DNA of 64,000 nt from Prorocentrum cordatum (GCA_963575745.1 CAUYUJ010001337.1:60001-124000), one strand, 5' to 3'. Positions 18,673 to 29,943 are shown, numbered from the stretch's first letter. A program made the numbers and translations. Notes: generated by a model not told the origin, from the sequence alone.

Positions 18673-21110
18673 CCAACCCCGTGCAATCCAGAAGCCCGAC
18701 AGCTCGGTGACCACGGACCCAGACCAGATCGCCAACACGCTGGCCCAGCACTGGAGACACGTATCCGGCAGGCAAGATATCGACCAGGATGCCTTGTCAG
18801 CGTGGTTGCGCGAGGCGGCGCCCACCTGGGAACGCAGCCCGCTGCCTCGGGGCAGCAAGTTCTGGCACACCACCATGGCGGACATGGCGTGGGCTGTTCG
18901 CGCGGCGTCCGACTCTCTGCGCCTGGCCCGGATGGGATCCCGGCATAGCTGTGGAAGCGTCTCGGGAGTTTGGCGGTCGACGCGCTGGAGGATGTGGCTA
19001 CGTGCCTCTGGTCCGATTCCGCAGTGAACGATATCAGAAAGGCGTACCGAGATGACCCCGACGGGAGAGGATCCTTCAGCCTCGGCGTGCTCTGCTGCAT
19101 TCCGAAGAAAGCACAGGCATGGACCCAGTGCTAGGCGCAGTCCACCAAGCCGGAGGCACGAGACCACTATGCTTGGTGGACGTGTCGAATCGCTTGCTCA
19201 CCTCGGCGTACAAACGGAGGTGGGAGCAGGGGTTCGGACCGTGGGTCTCCGAACCCCAGCGCGGCTCCGTGCCTGGCCGCTCGATGATATTGAACGTCAT
19301 CGAGTTGGAGGCGGGCGCTCTTCGGACCGCGGCCAAGAGTGCCCAGGGCATGGTAGTGCTCGTGGACTTCCGCGCTGCGTTCGGCAGCGTGGCGCACGAC
19401 TTCCAGCACGGGTGCTTGCGCGGCTACGTCGTGCCGGAAGAGGCCCTGACTGCACTCCGAGCGTTCCACGCGGACGGGGCTTGCTCAATCGCGGTCGTTT
19501 GTGGTTTATGGGGAGGGTTTGCTGTTGGATCGGGCATCCGCCAAGGCTGTCCGCTGCCGCCTCTGGTTTTTGCTGCCTGCATGGATCTACTCCTGCGCGT
19601 GCTCCAGCTCCGACTCGGCGGCGGCTTCCCCATCCGCGCGTTCGCCGATTACGTGAGTATCCTCCTGGGCGACGTGCCCAAGCAACTGCCGATCCTTGCT
19701 GCCGCGTTTGAAAGTTCGGCCGCCTCCCAGGCATGCGAGTCAATCTGCAGAAGACAATTGGCATCCCATTTCGGGGCGACATTTTGGAGGAAGCACGTGC
19801 CGTGGTCAGCGAATCTGCGCCGTCTTGGTCCCAGCTCCCCCTGTCCCGCGATGCCACCTACCTCGGCCCCGGGAAGGTTGGCAAGGAGTGGGATCGTGCA
19901 GCTGCGCGTTTCCAGGATCGCGTGTCTGGATGGCCGTGGCTGGCGCCGGGTTTTTATTTTGCTACGTTTGTCTACAATGTGTGCGCGCTCCCAGTGTTGA
20001 GTTTCACTGCCCAGATTGCGGACGTGGATGACGCTGTCGACGCGCTGGAGGGGTGGGCCTTGCGACGAGCTGCCCCTGGCCCTGGTGACTGGGCGACGCC
20101 AGAAGATTTCTGGCAGTTTGATTGGAATTTTCGGCATGCCACAGGAATTCGGAAGTTTGGCCGCGCTGGCGCAAGCGGCGCATCTCCGCCTGGCTGCGCA
20201 CGAGGATCGGAGGCTCAACAGATCCAGCCTGGAGCGGATGACGCTTGAGCGTCGAGCGGAGTGGAACCCATCGCAGTACATGTTCCGTGCCGCACAGTGG
20301 GCAGGCTGGCTGCACGCTTCGGCCCCCGGCGTCCTCGCGCGCAACGCGTGGCAGCTCTAGCGACAGGGCATCACGGCCGAACGAGTTATCGCTGCGCTGG
20401 CTGGGCAGAGCCCCGAGGCGCTGCCGGCCGCGGCGTGGGAGCAGGCCTGGCATTGATTCCAGCGGGAAGTGCGTCGGCGGGCACGCTCACCGGACCCGGA
20501 CCGCATCCATCTGCGCATCAGAGACAAGTTGGAACGTTGGAAATTTCCACGGGCGCCTGGGTTGCCAACGCCGCGGGCGCTTGCAGACATATTATTCCAG
20601 CGTGTCCGGGCGCTTGGGCGCCTGGTACCGCCCCGAGTCACCGTTGCCGTTTTCCGAACTGCTTGGAATGGCTGGTGCATTGCTCGACGTTTTCAGTGCC
20701 GTGATGGACCGCCGGATTTCCGCGTTTTGGGGTTTGGTTGCGGGTGCGACAGCATCGAGCATATTCGCGGTGCGCCGTGGTGAGAAGAGAGTTCAGCAGT
20801 TTTTTGAACATTTTCCGCGACTGGTACCTGCCATTTTGGAACGGCATCGATTATGCCCAGCGCGAGGAGAACACGGTGGTTCTTGGAGAGTTCGGCGCGT
20901 ATGCCGCCTACAGGGCCACCAACGCGGCGCGCCGCGCGGAGGGTCTCCCAGCCTCTGAAGGCGCGCGGGCTCTCCAGCAAGGCTTACGCGATGCTGTTGT
21001 TGGCCACGCGCCGTCGGAAAATGGCTTCTCTCGAACATCTGGCGGCGTGCGGCCGCGGCAGATTGGTGAGGTTCGGAGCGCGGCGATGGTTCCGTTCTTT
21101 CCTCGTCTCC
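18613..21110 (+). pseudogene. non-LTR retrotransposon pol relic with inactivated RT
   Basis: Successive frames carry LINE reverse-transcriptase landmarks in order: APGPDGIPA (ends at an in-frame TAG, 18946-18948), then SLGVLCCIPKK (about 19080). In the frame from 19119 come RPLCLVDVSNRLL, QRGSVPGRS, VDFRAAFGS (motif A), GIRQGCPLPP (motif B) and FADY (motif C, 19641-19652). After a frameshift near 19733 comes MRVNLQKT...ATYLG. Another shift leads to GMPQEFGSLAALAQAAHLR (to 20360), then NGWC.ARRFQ...GCGCDSIEH (20664-20762), a zinc-binding-like tail. Canonical motif C is (F/Y)xDD. Here the second Asp codon is TAC (Tyr), which a single base change from GAC would explain. With one stop and at least three frameshifts the element is dead. 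The endonuclease domain was not seen. Confidence 0.8.
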
Positions 21111-22710
21111 CTCCCCTTTCCCCCTTGTTTCAACTGTGGTGCGCACCAGCCAGTTGCCTGGAACCGGCCTTTCCGTGATAGTCGCGCTGTGTAAGCGTAT
21201 TTGTTTCCAGTATGTCGCATCGCTTCGTGATGGCGTTCTTGCCTCCAGTGTGTTACATCGCGATGTGTGGGCGTATTCACTCCCAGTGAGTTTTCATCGC
21301 GTCGTCCAGCTTCCCAACACCTGTCCTCGATCGAGGAAGCGCCAGAATTTCCGGCATGTGTGAGACTTTGTTAAGTCAGTTTGTGATGAGCAGTTCAATG
21401 CCTGCAGTCCCCCTGGCTCTAGGTTTTCTTGCCGCCAGTGGGTTTCATAAGCGCCGGGCAGTTTCTCCTTATGGTGCGGGCCAGCCGGAAGGCCAGTGAT
21501 GCAGCCGATTCGCTCGTCGAGGGCGGCCCCCCTCCCCTCCCTCCTCCGTCCTCTTCCTCTTCCTCGCCTCTCCCCTTCCCCTCGCTCGGATGCTAGAGCC
21601 CAGACGGTTATGTACCGGGGCTTGCTTCTCTGTAGACGCGGGCCGTTGGCCTGCAATGCGAAATCCCGGTCTTGAATAACAAATCGTCGAGCGTCGATTC
21701 GATGGTTTACACGTATGTATGATCGAAACGAGGTGCGCGCGGGCCGGACACTTCGTGCCCCCTACATAACAGGCGTGCCGGCCCATCCGCTATCGATGTC
21801 GTGTTCCGCAGGTTGTGACACAATGTGGGTGTGTAATTGAATTGTACCCAGTAGACCAGGTCAGGCTCCTGACACTGAATCCGGCAGCCGTTTCGAGCTG
21901 CCCTTCCCTTTCGTCTCTTTCCTCCCGCTCTTGCTTCCTGGAGGCGGAGCGCTGGCTAGCCCTGTTGGGGCGGGCCGGCTCTCCGCCTCCTCTGCCTGTC
22001 TCGTCTTCGTTCTCCCCCTAATGCTGGAGCTCCACTTTTGGACAACTTGTCCGTCGGAGGATGCTGTAAGCGCAGTCTTTGCTCGTCTGAGCGTCCTCAT
22101 AAGCCATGGGCACTTTCTTTTTCCGTCCTCTCCTTTCCTTTCCCCCCCCCCTCCGTCCTCGACGGAGCGCGGTGATGCCATGCTGCAGTAGTTTGCTTGC
22201 ATGGTGTTTACATTGATGTGTTTGTGCCTTTCTGTTGTCGCGCTGCATTGAAGGAGCGTTGCTCTCCTGATTGCACGCGCCATTTGCCCGCGGTCCCGCC
22301 GCTTCTGCGCGGGCGGCGCTGGCGTCCCGCCAAGTGTACTTGCCGGGCGTTTCGCCCCGCCCTGCCTGGAAATCTGCGGTTTGGCCCCCAGCGGGCTCGA
22401 GCTGCTGCCCCATCGGGCCGACGCAGTTCCTCCTCCCTGGTCTCCTCGTTTCCTTCTCGTTGCTCGTTTCTCCTCCCTCTTCTTTTCCCATCTATTTGAT
22501 CCGATTTGGGGTTTCAACTTGCTTGCAACATCGGTCGCTCGCACACTTGGCGTAGCTCCTCTGCCCAGGCATGAGGCGGTGGTCTGGCTCATCAGCTGTC
22601 CGCTCGTGTGGGTCCTCTGTGCAGGTGCCCTCTTCGGCACAGTCCAGGGAATCAGGTCTACGCACGCACGAGTGTTAGTTTACAGGTGCCCGCTGACGTC
22701 TCTCCTCTGT
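21111..22710. other. unassigned, pyrimidine-rich
   Basis: No gene was recognised. Several CTC/TTC-rich stretches (about 21530-21590, 21900-21950, 22120-22170) occur. A minus-strand frame (21861-22640) is open and Lys/Arg-rich because of them. Near 21180-21270 there is a weak repeat of GTGTAAGCGTATTTGTTTCC / GTGTGGGCGTATTCACTCCC. Confidence 0.35.
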
Positions 22711-22714
22711 CTCC

Positions 22715-22803
22715 TCCTCCTCCTCCTCGTCCTCCTCCTCCTCCTCCTCCTCCTCCTCCTCCTCCTCCTCCTCCTCCTCCTCCTCCTCCTCCTCCTCCTC
22801 CCC
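22715..22803. repeat. CTC trinucleotide array
   Basis: Nearly pure CTC run, purines on the minus strand. It is the only long array of this type in that orientation in the window. Confidence 0.9.
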
Positions 22804-23007
22804 TCTCTCTCCCCTCCTTTGCTTCAGTTTTTGTGCGTCTCCCCTGCGCGTCGAGTGGTAGGGAAATCCACAGCGTGCACGGGCTGCGCCTCTGACTGCT
22901 TCTCACGCCCTGGACTGGGTGATTTCTGGGGCGCTGGATTTGCTGGATTCGGCAGTGCTAGTTCATCGATTGTCATCATTTGGCGCCACCATCGGCTTAT
23001 GGAAAAA

Positions 23008-26000
23008 TATGGTTGTCACGTGTTTTAACGTGTCCAGGCCATCCAGGGGGCCGGGGGGTATCTAACATGCTTGCCCAGAGCTGGCGCCACATGTTTTCAC
23101 GTGTCCAGGCCATCCAGGGGGCATTTAACATGGCTGCCCCGAGCAAGGACCACGTGTTTTAACGTGTCCAGGCCACCCAGGGGTGTATCAGGCATGGTTG
23201 CCCCGAGCTGGAACCAAGTGTTTGTTTGTGTCCAGGCCACCTAGTGGGGTATCTGACATGGTTGTTTCAAATTGGAGCCACGTGTTTTTACGTGTCCCGG
23301 CCGCCCAGAGACGTATCTGACATGGGGTCGGGCCCAGCGCCGAATTATCAGGAAACGCACGGGGGGCCGAAACGCGCTACCCGAGAACACATATCGCATT
23401 ATAGAACAACTGTGTGTTCTTGCTCTGGACAGGGGGTGGCGCTGTGGGGGCCTCTGTGGGGAAGACATTGCGAGGATGTCTCGAGCGGGAGCGCGAATTT
23501 AGCGTATCCAGGCCGCGCAGGGGGGTTACCTAACATGGTTGCCCCGAGCAAGGACCACTTGTTTGTTCACGTCCAGGCCACCCAGTGGGATATCTAACAT
23601 GGTTGTCTCGAGCTGGAACCACGTGTTTTAACGTGTCCAGGCCACCCAGGGGTGTATCTAACATGGTTGTCCCGAGCAACGGCCACGTGCTTTAACGTGT
23701 CCAAGCCACCCAGGGTGTATCTAGCATGAATGCCCAAAGCTGGCACCATGTGGTTTTGTGTGCCTAGGCCACCCAGGGGGGTATCTAACATGACTGTCCC
23801 GAGCAAGGACCACGTGTTTTAACTTGTCCAGGCCACGCAGGGGGGTATCTAACATGCTTGCCCAGAGCTGGATCCATGTTTTTTACGTGTCCAAGCCACC
23901 CAGTTGGGTACATAACATGGTTGTCCCAAATTGGCACCACGTGTTTTTGCGTGTCCAGGCCATCCAGGGAGGTATCTAACATGATTGTCCCGAGCAAGGA
24001 CCACTTGTTTTTACACGTCCAGGCCTCTCAGGTGTGTATCTAACATGGTTGTCCCGGGCTGGCACCGTGTTTCCGTGTCGAGGCCGCCCAGAGGGATATC
24101 TAACATGGTTGTCCCGAGCAAGGACCACGTGCTTGAACGTGTCCAGGCCGCCCAGGGGTGTATCTAATATGGTTGCCCAGAGCTGGTCCCATTTGTTTTT
24201 ACGTGTCCAGACCACCCAGGAGGGTATCTAACATGATTGTCTTAGGCGAAACGCTGGTTTTGCAGAATTAGGGGATGTCTGGAGCGGGGGCCTCGTGGGT
24301 GGCCAGAATTTCGAGGAAGTCTCTGGCGAAATGCTTGTCTTCACGTGCCCAGGTCGGCCAGGGGGGTATCTAACATGGTTGTCCCTCGCTGGCGCCCCAG
24401 ACGACCGCATGTTGGATATCCTTCTTGAGTGGGCTGGAACCATGAGTTGTCACATCTGCAGGCCTTCAGGGGGGTATCTAACATGGTTGTCTTGAGCTGG
24501 AACCACATGTTTTTACGTGTCCAGGCCACCCAGGGGGTTGACTAACATGGTTGTCCCTAGCTGGAGCCACGTGTGTTTACGTGTCCAGGCCACCCAAGGG
24601 GATATCTGACATGGTTGTCCCGAGCTTGAACCACGTGTTTTTAGTGTCTAGGCCACCCAGTGGGGTATCTAACATGGCGTCGGGCCCAATGCTGAATTAT
24701 CAGAAAACGCACGGGGGGCCGAACAGCGCTACCCGAACACCTATCCCAATCCAGAAAAGTTATGTTTTCTTGCTCTGGACAGGGGTTGGCGCTTTGGGGG
24801 CCTCTCCAAGGACACATTGCGAGGATGTCTCGAGCGGGAGCGCGAATTCAGCGTATCCAGGCCACGCAGGGGGGTATCTAACATGGGTGTCTCGAGCAAA
24901 GAACACGTGTTTTAACGTGTCCAGGCCACCCAAGGGTGTATCTAACATAGATGCCCAGAGCTGAAAACAAGTGTTTTTACATATCCAGGCCACCCAGGGG
25001 GGAATCTAACATGGTTGCCCCGAGCTGGAACCACGGGTTTTACGTGTCCAGGCCACCCAGGGGGATATCTAACATGGCGGTGCCGGGCTGGATCCACGTG
25101 GTTTTACGTGTCCAGGCCACTCAGTGGCGTATCGAACATGATTGTCCCTAGCAAGGACCACGTGTTTCAACGTGTCCAAGTTTCTAAGGGGTGTATCGAA
25201 TTTGGTTGTTCTGAGCTGGCACCACATGTTTTTACGTGTCCATGCCACCCAGGGGGATATCTAACATGGCGGTCCCGAGCTGGATCAACGTGTTTTACGT
25301 GTCCAGGCAACCCAGTGGGGTATCGAATATGACTGTCCCGAGCAAGGACCACGTGTTTTACCATGTTCCGGATTCTAAGGGGTGTATCGGACTTGGTCGT
25401 CCCGAGTCGGCACCATGTGTTTTTACGTGTCCAGGCCACCCGGGAAGGATATTGAACATGGTTGTCTCGAGCTGGAACCACGTGTTTTTACGTGTCCAGG
25501 CCACCCAGAGGGTTGACTAACATCGTTGTCCCGAGCAAAGGCCACGTGCTTCCAGGCCACCCAGGGGTGTATCTAACATGGATGCCCAGAGCTGGCACCA
25601 CGTGTTTTTATGTTTCTAGGCCACCCAGGGGGGAATCTAACATGGTTGTCCCGAGCAAGAACCACGTGTTTTAACGTGTCCAGGCCACGCAGGCGGGTAT
25701 CTGACATGGTTGCCCAGAGCTTGATACACGTGTTTTTTTTTAGGGGCCAGGCCACCCAGGAAGGATATCTAACATGGTTGTCTCGGGCAAGGACCATGTG
25801 GTTTAACGTGTCCAGGCCACCCAGGGGTGTCTCTAACATGGTTGTCCAGAGCAAAGGCCGCGTGATTTAACGTGTTCAGGCCACCTAGGGGTGTATCTAA
25901 CATGGATGCCCAGAGCTGGCACCACGTGTTTTTACGTGTCCAGGCCACCCAGGGGGGTATCTAACGTGGCTGTCCCGAGCAAGGGCCATGTGTTTTAACG

Positions 26001-26104
26001 TGTCCAGGCCACGCAGGGGCGCAGCTAAGGTGGTTGCCCAAAGCTGGACCCACGTGTTTTTATGTGTCCATGCCACTCAGTGGGGTATCTAAAATGATTG
26101 CCCC
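23008..26104. repeat. large array of about 63-bp units
   Basis: Roughly 45 units of 60-64 bp. The unit runs GTATCTAACATGGTTGTCCC, GAGCAAGGACCACGTG, TTTTAACGTGTCCAGGCC, ACCCAGGGG. Two main variants alternate (GAGCAAGGACC with TTTTAACG; GAGCTGGAACC with TTTTTACG). Nearly every unit keeps CACGTG. Interruptions of about 165 bp at about 23330 and 24678 are copies of each other, and a third interruption lies near 24240-24370. Units are head to tail with no unique spacers. Short frames through it are artefacts. Confidence 0.9.
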
Positions 26105-26290
26105 GTGGCGAGTCCCCTGGGCACGTCGCGCGGCGCGTCCCCTGGCATGTCCGGTGGCACGTCCACTGGCACGTTCTGTAGCGCGTCCCCTTGGCACGTC
26201 CCGCAATGCATCCCCATGGCACGTCCCATGGCACGTCCCCTGGCGCGTCCGTTGGGACGCTCCGCAGCGCCTCCTCCTGGCATGCCCCCC
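26105..26290. repeat. GGCACGTCCCCTGGC minisatellite, block 2
   Basis: Follows directly on the 63-bp array. Units such as GGCACGTCCCATGGCACG recur; a near-identical block starts at about 26660. Confidence 0.7.
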
Positions 26291-26292
26291 CT

Positions 26293-26495
26293 ATCAATTA
26301 GCTCTGGGGCAGCTACTATGTGCTCAGGCAGCTCGAGCTTAAGATCCAGATTAGTTCGGTCAGGGCTCGGATGCAAAGGAGGACCGGATCCACAATGCTA
26401 TAATCGCGGCATGGCACATCGCAATTCAGCACGGCGCAACACAGCACAGCCTTCGGCGCGGTACATCAAGATCAATACATTCAGCATTGCAACTT
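26293..26495. repeat. 0.3-kb dispersed repeat, copy 3 (3'-shortened)
   Basis: CAATTAGCTCTGGGGCAGC...CTCGAGCTTAAGATCCAG...CATTCAGCATTGCAACTTGG, then directly into the minisatellite. It lacks the GTGGGTCGATCATGT end found in full copies. Confidence 0.75.
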
Positions 26496-26834
26496 GGCAC
26501 GTTCCTTGGCACGTTCCGTGGCGCGTTCCGTGGCGAGTCCCCCTGGCAAGTCGCGCGGCGCGTCCCCTGGCCCGTTCCATGGCATGTCCATTGGCACGTT
26601 CCGTAGCGCGTCCCCTTGGCACGTCCCGCGGTGCGTCCCTATGGCACGTACCCCGGGCACGTCGCGCGGCGCGTCCCCTGGCATGTCCGGTGGCACGTCC
26701 ATTGGCACGTTCTGTAGCGCGTCCCCTTGGCACGTCCCGCAATGCGTCCCCATGGCACGTCCCATGGCCCATGGCACGTCCCTTGGCGCGTCCGTTGGGA
26801 CGCTCCGCAGCGCCTCCTCCTGGCATGTCCCCCT
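26496..26834. repeat. GGCACGTCCCCTGGC minisatellite, block 3
   Basis: Same minisatellite. Together with copy 3 of the dispersed repeat it forms a unit of about 540 bp that repeats at 26835. Confidence 0.75.
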
Positions 26835-27035
26835 ATCAATTAGCTCTGGGGCAGCTACTATGTGCTCAGGCAGCTCGGGCTTAAGATCCAGATCAGTTCG
26901 GTCAGGGCTCGGATGCAAAGGAGGACTGGAACCACAATGCTATAATCGCGGCATGGCACATCGCAATTCAGCACGGCGCAGCACAGCACAGCCCTCGGCG
27001 CGGTACATCAAGATCAATACATTCAGCATTGCAAC
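26835..27035. repeat. 0.3-kb dispersed repeat, copy 4 (3'-shortened)
   Basis: Almost identical to copy 3 (about 542 bp upstream), with the same truncation point. This shows recent tandem duplication of the combined unit. Confidence 0.8.
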
Positions 27036-27258
27036 TTGGCACGTTCCCTGGCACGTTCCGTGGCGCGTTCCGTGGCGAGTCCCCCTGGCAAGTCGCGCGG
27101 CGCGTCCCCTGGCACGTCGCGCGGTGCACGTCCACTGGCACGTTCTGTAGCGCGTCCCCTTGGCACGTCCCGCGGTGCGTCCCTAAGGCACGTGACCTGG
27201 CACGTCCCCTGGCGCGTCCCTTGGGACGTTCTTCGGCGCGTCCCCCTGGCATGCCCCC
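27036..27258. repeat. GGCACGTCCCCTGGC minisatellite, block 4
   Basis: Shorter version of block 3, ending CCCCCTGGCATGCCCCCC before the next dispersed repeat. Confidence 0.75.
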
Positions 27259-27262
27259 CTGT

Positions 27263-27551
27263 CACTTAGCTCTGGGGCAGCTACTATGTGCTCAAGCAGC
27301 TCGAGCTTAAAATACATATCAGTTCGGTCAGGGCTCGGATGCAAAGGAGGACTGGATCCACAACGCTATATAGAGCACAATCGCGGCATGGCACATCGCA
27401 ATTCAGCACGGCGCAGCACAGCACAGCCTTCGGCGCGGTGCATCACGATCGATACATTCTGTATTGCAATTGCCCGTCGCCATATCAGGTGTCTTTAAAC
27501 ATGTTGCCATGCCTTACAGTTCTAGATTCCTTTCCGGGTTCGTGGGTTGAT
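27263..27551. repeat. 0.3-kb dispersed repeat, copy 5 (full)
   Basis: Starts CTTAGCTCTGGGGCAGC. It keeps the complete 3' part (CATTGCAATTGCCCGTCGCC ... GTGGGTTGATCATGTTTAG). Confidence 0.75.
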
Positions 27552-27995
27552 CATGTTTAGGGAGCGCGGCCTCGGGAGCGCGGACGCAGCGTAAGTTACG
27601 AGGGGTCGTGGCCCAGGGCGAGGGGACGCAGCATAATTTACGATGGATCGTGGCTTTGGGAGCGCGGACGCAGCTTCATTACAATGGATCGTGGCCTTGG
27701 GAGCGCGGGCAGCGTAATTTACTAGGGATCGTGGCCCTGGGGGGCGGACACAGCGTAATTTACTGGGGAACGCGGCCCTGGGAGCGCGGACACAGCGTGA
27801 TTCACTATGGAGCGCGGCCCTGGGAGCGCGGACGCAGCGTAGTTTACCAAGGATCGTTGCCCTGGGAGAGGGGATGCCAAATAATTTACGATGGATCGTG
27901 GCTTTGGCAGCGCGGACGCAGCGTACTTTACGATGGATCGTGGCCCTGGGAGCGCGGACGCAGTGTGATTTTCGAGGGATTCTGGCCCTGGGTCA
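27552..27995. repeat. 54-bp minisatellite
   Basis: About eight units of 54 bp with GGGAGCGCGGACGCAGCGTA, ATTTACGATGGATCGTGGCC. The unit is 18 codons, so the plus frame 27608-28021 stays open with a repeating WPWERGRSVIYDGS pattern. There is no sign that it is a gene. Confidence 0.8.
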
Positions 27996-28275
27996 GGGAC
28001 GTCCCGTGGCACGTTCCCTGACACGTTCCCTGGCACGTTGCCTGGCGCGTCGCCTGGCACGTTCCCTGGCACGTTCCGTGGCGCGTCCCGTGGCGAGTCC
28101 CCCTGGCAAGTCGCGCGGCGCGTCCCCTGGCACGTCTCATGGCTCGTCCATTGGCACGTTCCGTAGCGCGTCCTCTTGGCACGTCCCGCGGTGCGTTCCT
28201 ATGGCACGTACCCTTGGCACGTCCCCTGGCGCGTCCCTTGTGGCGTTCCGCGGCGCGTCCCCCTGGCATGCCCCC
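27996..28275. repeat. GGCACGTCCCCTGGC minisatellite, block 5
   Basis: Same minisatellite as 26.1-27.3 kb, again ending CCCCCTGGCATGCCCCCC. Confidence 0.75.
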
Positions 28276-28277
28276 CC

Positions 28278-28577
28278 TGTCAATTAGCTCTGGGGGCAGC
28301 TACTATGTGCTCACAGGGAGCTCGAGCTTACATTCCAGATTAGTTCGGTCAGGACTCGGATGCAAAGGATGACTCGATCCACAACGCTATAGAGCACAAT
28401 CAAGGCATGGTACATCACAATTCAGCACGGCGCAGCACAGCACAGCCCTTGGCACTGTACATCAAGATCGATACACTCAGCATTGCAATTGCCCGTCGCC
28501 CAATCCGATGTTTTGAAGTCGTTGCCATGCTTGACATTTCTATCGTTTTGTTCCGGGTTCGTGGGTCGATCATGTTG
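28278..28577. repeat. 0.3-kb dispersed repeat, copy 6 (full)
   Basis: CAATTAGCTCTGGGGGCAGC ... GTGGGTCGATCATGTTGGG. Full-length copy; the sequence becomes unique immediately after. Confidence 0.75.
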
Positions 28578-28893
28578 GGTTCAGAGTTTCCGAAATCGCC
28601 CGAGGGGCCTCAAACAATGCAAATTCAACATGGGATCCACTCCTATCCAAAGGGCCCCGTCCCTAAGGCCTCCATGTCGCAATCTTCGATTTCGGGTGGC
28701 CAATGCCGAGCACGCAGGCCGCTGCTGTCGCATCACACCCGCCGGTCGATAAACCGCGCATCAAGGACCGTTCTTGCCTAGGGCCGCTCTTTTCTTTGGC
28801 CGAAGGTATGCCGGGGACGTGCTCGCGAAAGATGGCGCGTGCACATTCCTCTCGACATCTCGCGAAGAAGAGGCTGCTGGGGCCGATCTATCG

Positions 28894-29943
28894 ATGCCTG
28901 TTCGAGCTTATGGCAGAGCAGATAATGATATCCACAGCGTGGTGGAGCGCTTATTGCTGTGGCCAGCTAAGAAGAGAGGCTGTGAACGGGTTCGACCGCA
29001 TGATGTCATCGAGTTCATGCGGAACATTGCGTCAAAGCCTGATCTCACATGGCGGCAGCAGCATTCTCTGCACATGGCGTTCCTTGGTCGCTTGTTAGTC
29101 GCCTGCCCCCAGAGCGTCTATCTACTCCCCGAGGACGCGTGGACGGGGTCACGGGGGTTGTTCGAGCCTGAAGCGCGCATCTTCCACATCGCGGCGCCCC
29201 TCAGGCGGTACTTGGACGTGCTCGGGCTTCGCGCCCTGAAGTGCCGCTTGGGCTGGCGCCCTGCCGAGCCGCACATGCGCATGACGCGCCTGGAACTGCG
29301 AAATGTTCTGGCGCGCGTGAACGCACGGCAGGCCGCGCACCGCTTCGCCATGTTCATTTTCCGGAAGATCGCATTGATGAGAGATGTGGCCAAGGGGGGG
29401 TGGTGCGTGAAGGACCCAGTGATCAGCGTAGTTGGTCCTCGTTATTCAACCGTTTCGCGCATCCCGCCGGACCATGTAGTACAATGCTTACCATGTGTTC
29501 GAGCGGGCGTGGGCATTGGGAAGTTGCTGGCTCGTTCGAAGCCCGCATGGGGAAGGAACAGTCGCTTGGTATGTCAAGTGCAACACTCAGGGGATAGGGG
29601 AAACGTGAGAATCGAGTACACTGGAACTTGGATTTGCCGACGCTTTTTTTCTGGAAATGGCATCGGCCCAGGGTACGTCCTTCCCGGAAAGGGCTCCAGC
29701 CCATGGTTCTTTTTCAAAGGGTGTACCCCCGGAACCGACTCGAGGTGGGCTAGCGAATTTCTGTTGCGACAAATTTCGAAGAAAGGGTGGGACGGCGAAT
29801 TAAAACAAGTGGCACGCGTGCCATGGTTCTTGCACAGAAGGGAGGGGGAAGGAGGAGGAGGTGAAGGAGGAGGACGGCAGAGGGATATGAGGTGCGAGAA
29901 ATCGGAGACGGAGAGCCCAACGAGGGCCGCAAGATGGGCTTGA
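28894..29943 (+). CDS. hypothetical protein, possibly one exon
   Basis: The frame is open from 28774 (a TTG); the first ATG is at 28894. The part up to about 29400 looks like an ordinary soluble protein: mixed hydrophobic and charged residues, no low complexity, with segments such as VIEFMRNIASKPDLTW and MRMTRLELRNVLARVNARQ. I recognise no family. After about 29590 the frame runs into the TIR-like and TTCCCGGAAAGGGC repeats and a GGA tract, so the real coding part probably ends or splices near 29400. It lies directly downstream of the 26.1-28.6 kb repeat composite. It could be a complete short gene, an exon, or chance. Confidence 0.35.
   Translation: MPVRAYGRADNDIHSVVERLLLWPAKKRGCERVRPHDVIEFMRNIASKPDLTWRQQHSLHMAFLGRLLVACPQSVYLLPEDAWTGSRGLFEPEARIFHIAAPLRRYLDVLGLRALKCRLGWRPAEPHMRMTRLELRNVLARVNARQAAHRFAMFIFRKIALMRDVAKGGWCVKDPVISVVGPRYSTVSRIPPDHVVQCLPCVRAGVGIGKLLARSKPAWGRNSRLVCQVQHSGDRGNVRIEYTGTWICRRFFSGNGIGPGYVLPGKGSSPWFFFKGCTPGTDSRWASEFLLRQISKKGWDGELKQVARVPWFLHRREGEGGGGEGGGRQRDMRCEKSETESPTRAARWA
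29595..29815. repeat. partial TIR-element end plus TTCCCGGAAAGGGC module
   Basis: 29595-29650 matches the left end of the 15.7-kb TIR element (GGGGAAACGTGAGAATCGAG, GGATTTGCCGAC). It then joins the module CTTCCCGGAAAGGGC, TAGCGAATTTCTGTTGCGAC, GGCGAATTAAAA also found at 18115-18255. GGCCCAGGG / GCCCATGG appear twice, so part of the module is tandemly repeated here. Confidence 0.55.

Noticed and set aside
23008-26104. CRISPR-like array
   Set aside because: Units are contiguous and head to tail with no unique spacers of constant size, and the genome looks eukaryotic.
27608-28021. Repeat-protein gene with WPWERGRSV units
   Set aside because: The 54-bp minisatellite happens to be 18 codons long. 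It lies within a repeat composite and other frames are equally open.
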